64,000 nucleotides of DNA from Naasia sp. (GTDB taxonomy: Bacteria > Actinomycetota > Actinomycetes > Actinomycetales > Microbacteriaceae), in NCBI RefSeq assembly GCF_025465545.1, contig NZ_JAODMK010000024.1:28882-92881 (forward strand), given 5' to 3'. Below, in pieces: positions 62,419 to 64,000 of the stretch. The position numbers and the translations under genes are program-made. How positions within the stretch are numbered: the stretch's first letter is position 1; every line of letters starts with the position of its first letter. The notes below the pieces were generated by a model. It had not been told where the DNA came from. It was given only the letters and a program-made list of their open reading frames with translations, and did no database searches.

Positions 62419-63273
62419 TCAGCCGATGCAGGAGACGTTGTAGTCGAGATTCTTGGACACGAACTGCGTCAGCGTGATCCTGCTGCCCGGGGTGAACGGG
62501 CTGAGCGCGCAGTTCGAGCGGGCCCCCTTCTCCGACGTCGCTCCAGGGATCCAGTTGTCCAGTCCGGCGAGGCTGCTTCCGGTGCGCAGCGTTCCCGCGA
62601 TCGCCCCCCACTGGGAGGAGGTCGAGTAGATGCCGACGCGGGCCCGGACGCTGTGGAACAGGTCCGTCATTCCCTCGAGGACCGCGGCGTTCGCCGGCTT
62701 GTCTGTGGGGTGCCAGGTGTTCTCGGTCTCGACGTCCAGCCACCAGGTGTAGCCGGCGCCTCCGGTCACGCCGCGGGAATGCAGGTCGTCATAGGCTCGC
62801 GCGTAGCCGTACATGTATGCGCAGGCCGCCGTGTAGCTCGCGCCGCCGTCAGGCGCGGGGGTGCAGGTGCCGTAGGGGTTGGGAACCGTCGTGCCGCCGT
62901 AGGTGTTCGACGCAGGCCAGGGCGAGGTGCGCCCGGATCCCGCGAAGCCGGGATTCGCCGTGTTGACGTAGAGCGCGACGTTCGGCTGGCCCGGTGCCGC
63001 GGTGGTGGTGGAGCGCTGAGCCCAGGAGAGCTGCTGCGCGAAGCACGGATTGGTGTCGTTGGCCAGGCCGCCGTTGACGCCCACGACCGCGAACGCCGGC
63101 GCAGACGGAAGGGTCTTGCCGCACTGCGGCCAGGAGACGTCGTTGCCGAGGGAGGTCAGCGTCGATGACGCGGCGCCGGGCGCCGCCTTCGCGGCGAACG
63201 CTGCCCCCGGTGCGGCGAGCGTGAGTCCCGCCACCGCCACAGCGGCGATCAGGGCGAGCAGAGGTGTGCGCAT
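62419..63273 (-). CDS. Secreted GH25/DUF1906-like protein, paralogue 1
   Basis: 284-residue secreted protein with an N-terminal signal peptide (about 1-28). The mature part starts LTSLGNDVSWPQCG, then FAVVGVNGGLANDTNPC, and later YTWWLDVETENTW. The pattern of DVS near the start and a WWLDVE acidic strand in the middle fits a TIM-barrel related to lysozyme-like GH25 or DUF1906 proteins. There are six cysteines, so disulfides are likely. Function unknown. A paralogue follows in tandem at 63350. Confidence 0.65.
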   Translation of the reverse strand: MRTPLLALIAAVAVAGLTLAAPGAAFAAKAAPGAASSTLTSLGNDVSWPQCGKTLPSAPAFAVVGVNGGLANDTNPCFAQQLSWAQRSTTTAAPGQPNVALYVNTANPGFAGSGRTSPWPASNTYGGTTVPNPYGTCTPAPDGGASYTAACAYMYGYARAYDDLHSRGVTGGAGYTWWLDVETENTWHPTDKPANAAVLEGMTDLFHSVRARVGIYSTSSQWGAIAGTLRTGSSLAGLDNWIPGATSEKGARSNCALSPFTPGSRITLTQFVSKNLDYNVSCIG

Positions 63274-63349
63274 TCCGCCAGTATGCGTCGCTCACCGCGA
63301 CGGCACCACGCGGCTAGGCGAGATCGTCCGAACGGGGGCGGCGCCCTGT

Positions 63350-64000
63350 TCAGGAGCAGGAGACGTTGTAGTCCAGGTTCTTCACGACGAACTGGGTCAT
63401 CGCGACCGTGCCGCCTGTCGTGAGCGGCGGCAGGAGGCAGGCGGTGCGCGCAGTCCGCTCGGATGAGGATCCCGGAATCCAGCTGCGGAGTCCGTTCAGG
63501 TTGCTGGCGGCGCTGACCTTGCCGACGATGATGCCCCACTGGTACGAGGTGGAATAGAGGCCCACCTGGGCGCCCTTGCCGCGGAAGTAGGCGGTCATGC
63601 CCTCGAGGGAGGCGGCGTTCGCCGCCTTGTCCGCCTGCCAGGTGTTGATGAGCTCGACGTCGAGCCACCAGCGGTAGGTCACGGGGCTCAGCACTCCGCG
63701 GTTGTTGAAGTCGTCGTAGGCCATCGAATAGCCGTAGACGTATGCGCATGCGGCCCCTTCGGCGCCGGCGCACGAACCGTACGGGTTGGCGACGGGGAGC
63801 CCGTTCTTCATGCTGTTCGTGCTCGGCCACCATGAGGCCTGCATGCCGGGGTTCGCGGTGTTGACGTAGAGCTCCACCTTGGGCTGCCCGGTGACCCCGG
63901 ACGACTTCTCGGCCCACGCCAGCTGGCTGGAGAGGCAGGGATTGGTGTCGTTGGCGAGGCCGCCGGTCACGCCGACGACGGCGAACGCCTGTCCCTGCGG
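63350..64000 (-). CDS. Secreted GH25/DUF1906-like protein, paralogue 2, 5' end beyond window
   Basis: C-terminal 216 residues of a tandem paralogue of the preceding gene; the frame is still open at the right edge (FAVVGVTGGLANDTNPC). Conserved between both: GLANDTNPC, LYVNTANPG, YRWWLDVELINTW (YTWWLDVETENTW in the other), GLYSTSYQWG and the ending VKNLDYNVSC. Divergence is substantial, so the duplication is old. Both genes read leftward 76 nt apart. Confidence 0.65.
   Translation of the reverse strand, partial: PQGQAFAVVGVTGGLANDTNPCLSSQLAWAEKSSGVTGQPKVELYVNTANPGMQASWWPSTNSMKNGLPVANPYGSCAGAEGAACAYVYGYSMAYDDFNNRGVLSPVTYRWWLDVELINTWQADKAANAASLEGMTAYFRGKGAQVGLYSTSYQWGIIVGKVSAASNLNGLRSWIPGSSSERTARTACLLPPLTTGGTVAMTQFVVKNLDYNVSCS

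Overview
The window is high-GC (roughly 70 percent) DNA from an actinobacterium, most probably a member of the Microbacteriaceae or a close relative. That placement is an inference from gene families (AdnA/AdnB, UPF0182, DUF3107, DUF3117, UvrD2, TatB, IdeR-type iron box), GTG/TTG starts, many apparently leaderless genes and remembered gene order. No database search was possible. It is chromosomal: no phage, plasmid, IS element, rRNA or CRISPR array is visible.

Layout. (1) 1-7940 is an accessory carbohydrate cluster. A LacI-type regulator diverges from a leftward operon: sugar-binding lipoprotein, permease, cyclase-family hydrolase, ATPase, RpiB-like isomerase, GarR-like reductase, SDR and a zinc dehydrogenase cut by the window edge. 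A LacI-type operator lies just downstream of the predicted operon promoter. (2) 7941-8466 holds a gene-poor stretch and an initiator tRNA-Met, which forms the boundary to core genome. (3) 8467-28254 is a conserved DNA-repair and housekeeping block: UPF0182, PDZ/Lon-like protease, DUF2342, a four-cysteine cyclodehydratase-like protein, UvrD2, NudC, a kinase-fold protein, AdnB, AdnA, DUF3107, a ferritin-like protein and RhlE. From memory the order resembles Rv3193c-Rv3211 of Mycobacterium tuberculosis. (4) 28387-39501 carries PHP, EEP and Xaa-Pro peptidase genes, then a block with a general stress protein, MgtE_N/CBS, DUF1003, Mrp, LysR, TatB, an O-methyltransferase, DUF3117 and a PIG-V-like membrane protein. 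(5) 39477-45314 has divergent dapE/dapD, a TetR/cupin pair, citrate synthase, ferredoxin and a small membrane protein. (6) 45415-49740 has an iron-box-controlled EfeU permease with a cupredoxin-only EfeO-like lipoprotein, a lipoprotein, a VOC protein and typA. (7) 49921-55351 is a complete oligopeptide-type ABC importer. (8) 55532-61542 has a DCC-family protein, a CPBP protease and the gcvT-gcvH-gcvP operon behind a tandem glycine riboswitch. (9) 61675-64000 has a CopC-like protein and two tandem secreted paralogues of unknown function, the second cut by the edge.

Cross-cutting observations. Two families of dispersed palindromic intergenic repeats occur. One has three copies, all between convergent genes, with 17-nt arms and an invariant 16-nt loop; the other has two copies. 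At least a dozen genes have a TANNNT hexamer 5-7 nt before the start codon, which suggests leaderless mRNAs. Several proteins lack family hallmark residues: GcvP has Ser where the PLP lysine is expected, the APH-fold protein lacks both catalytic Asp positions, NudC lacks its zinc cysteines and Mrp lacks its CxxC.
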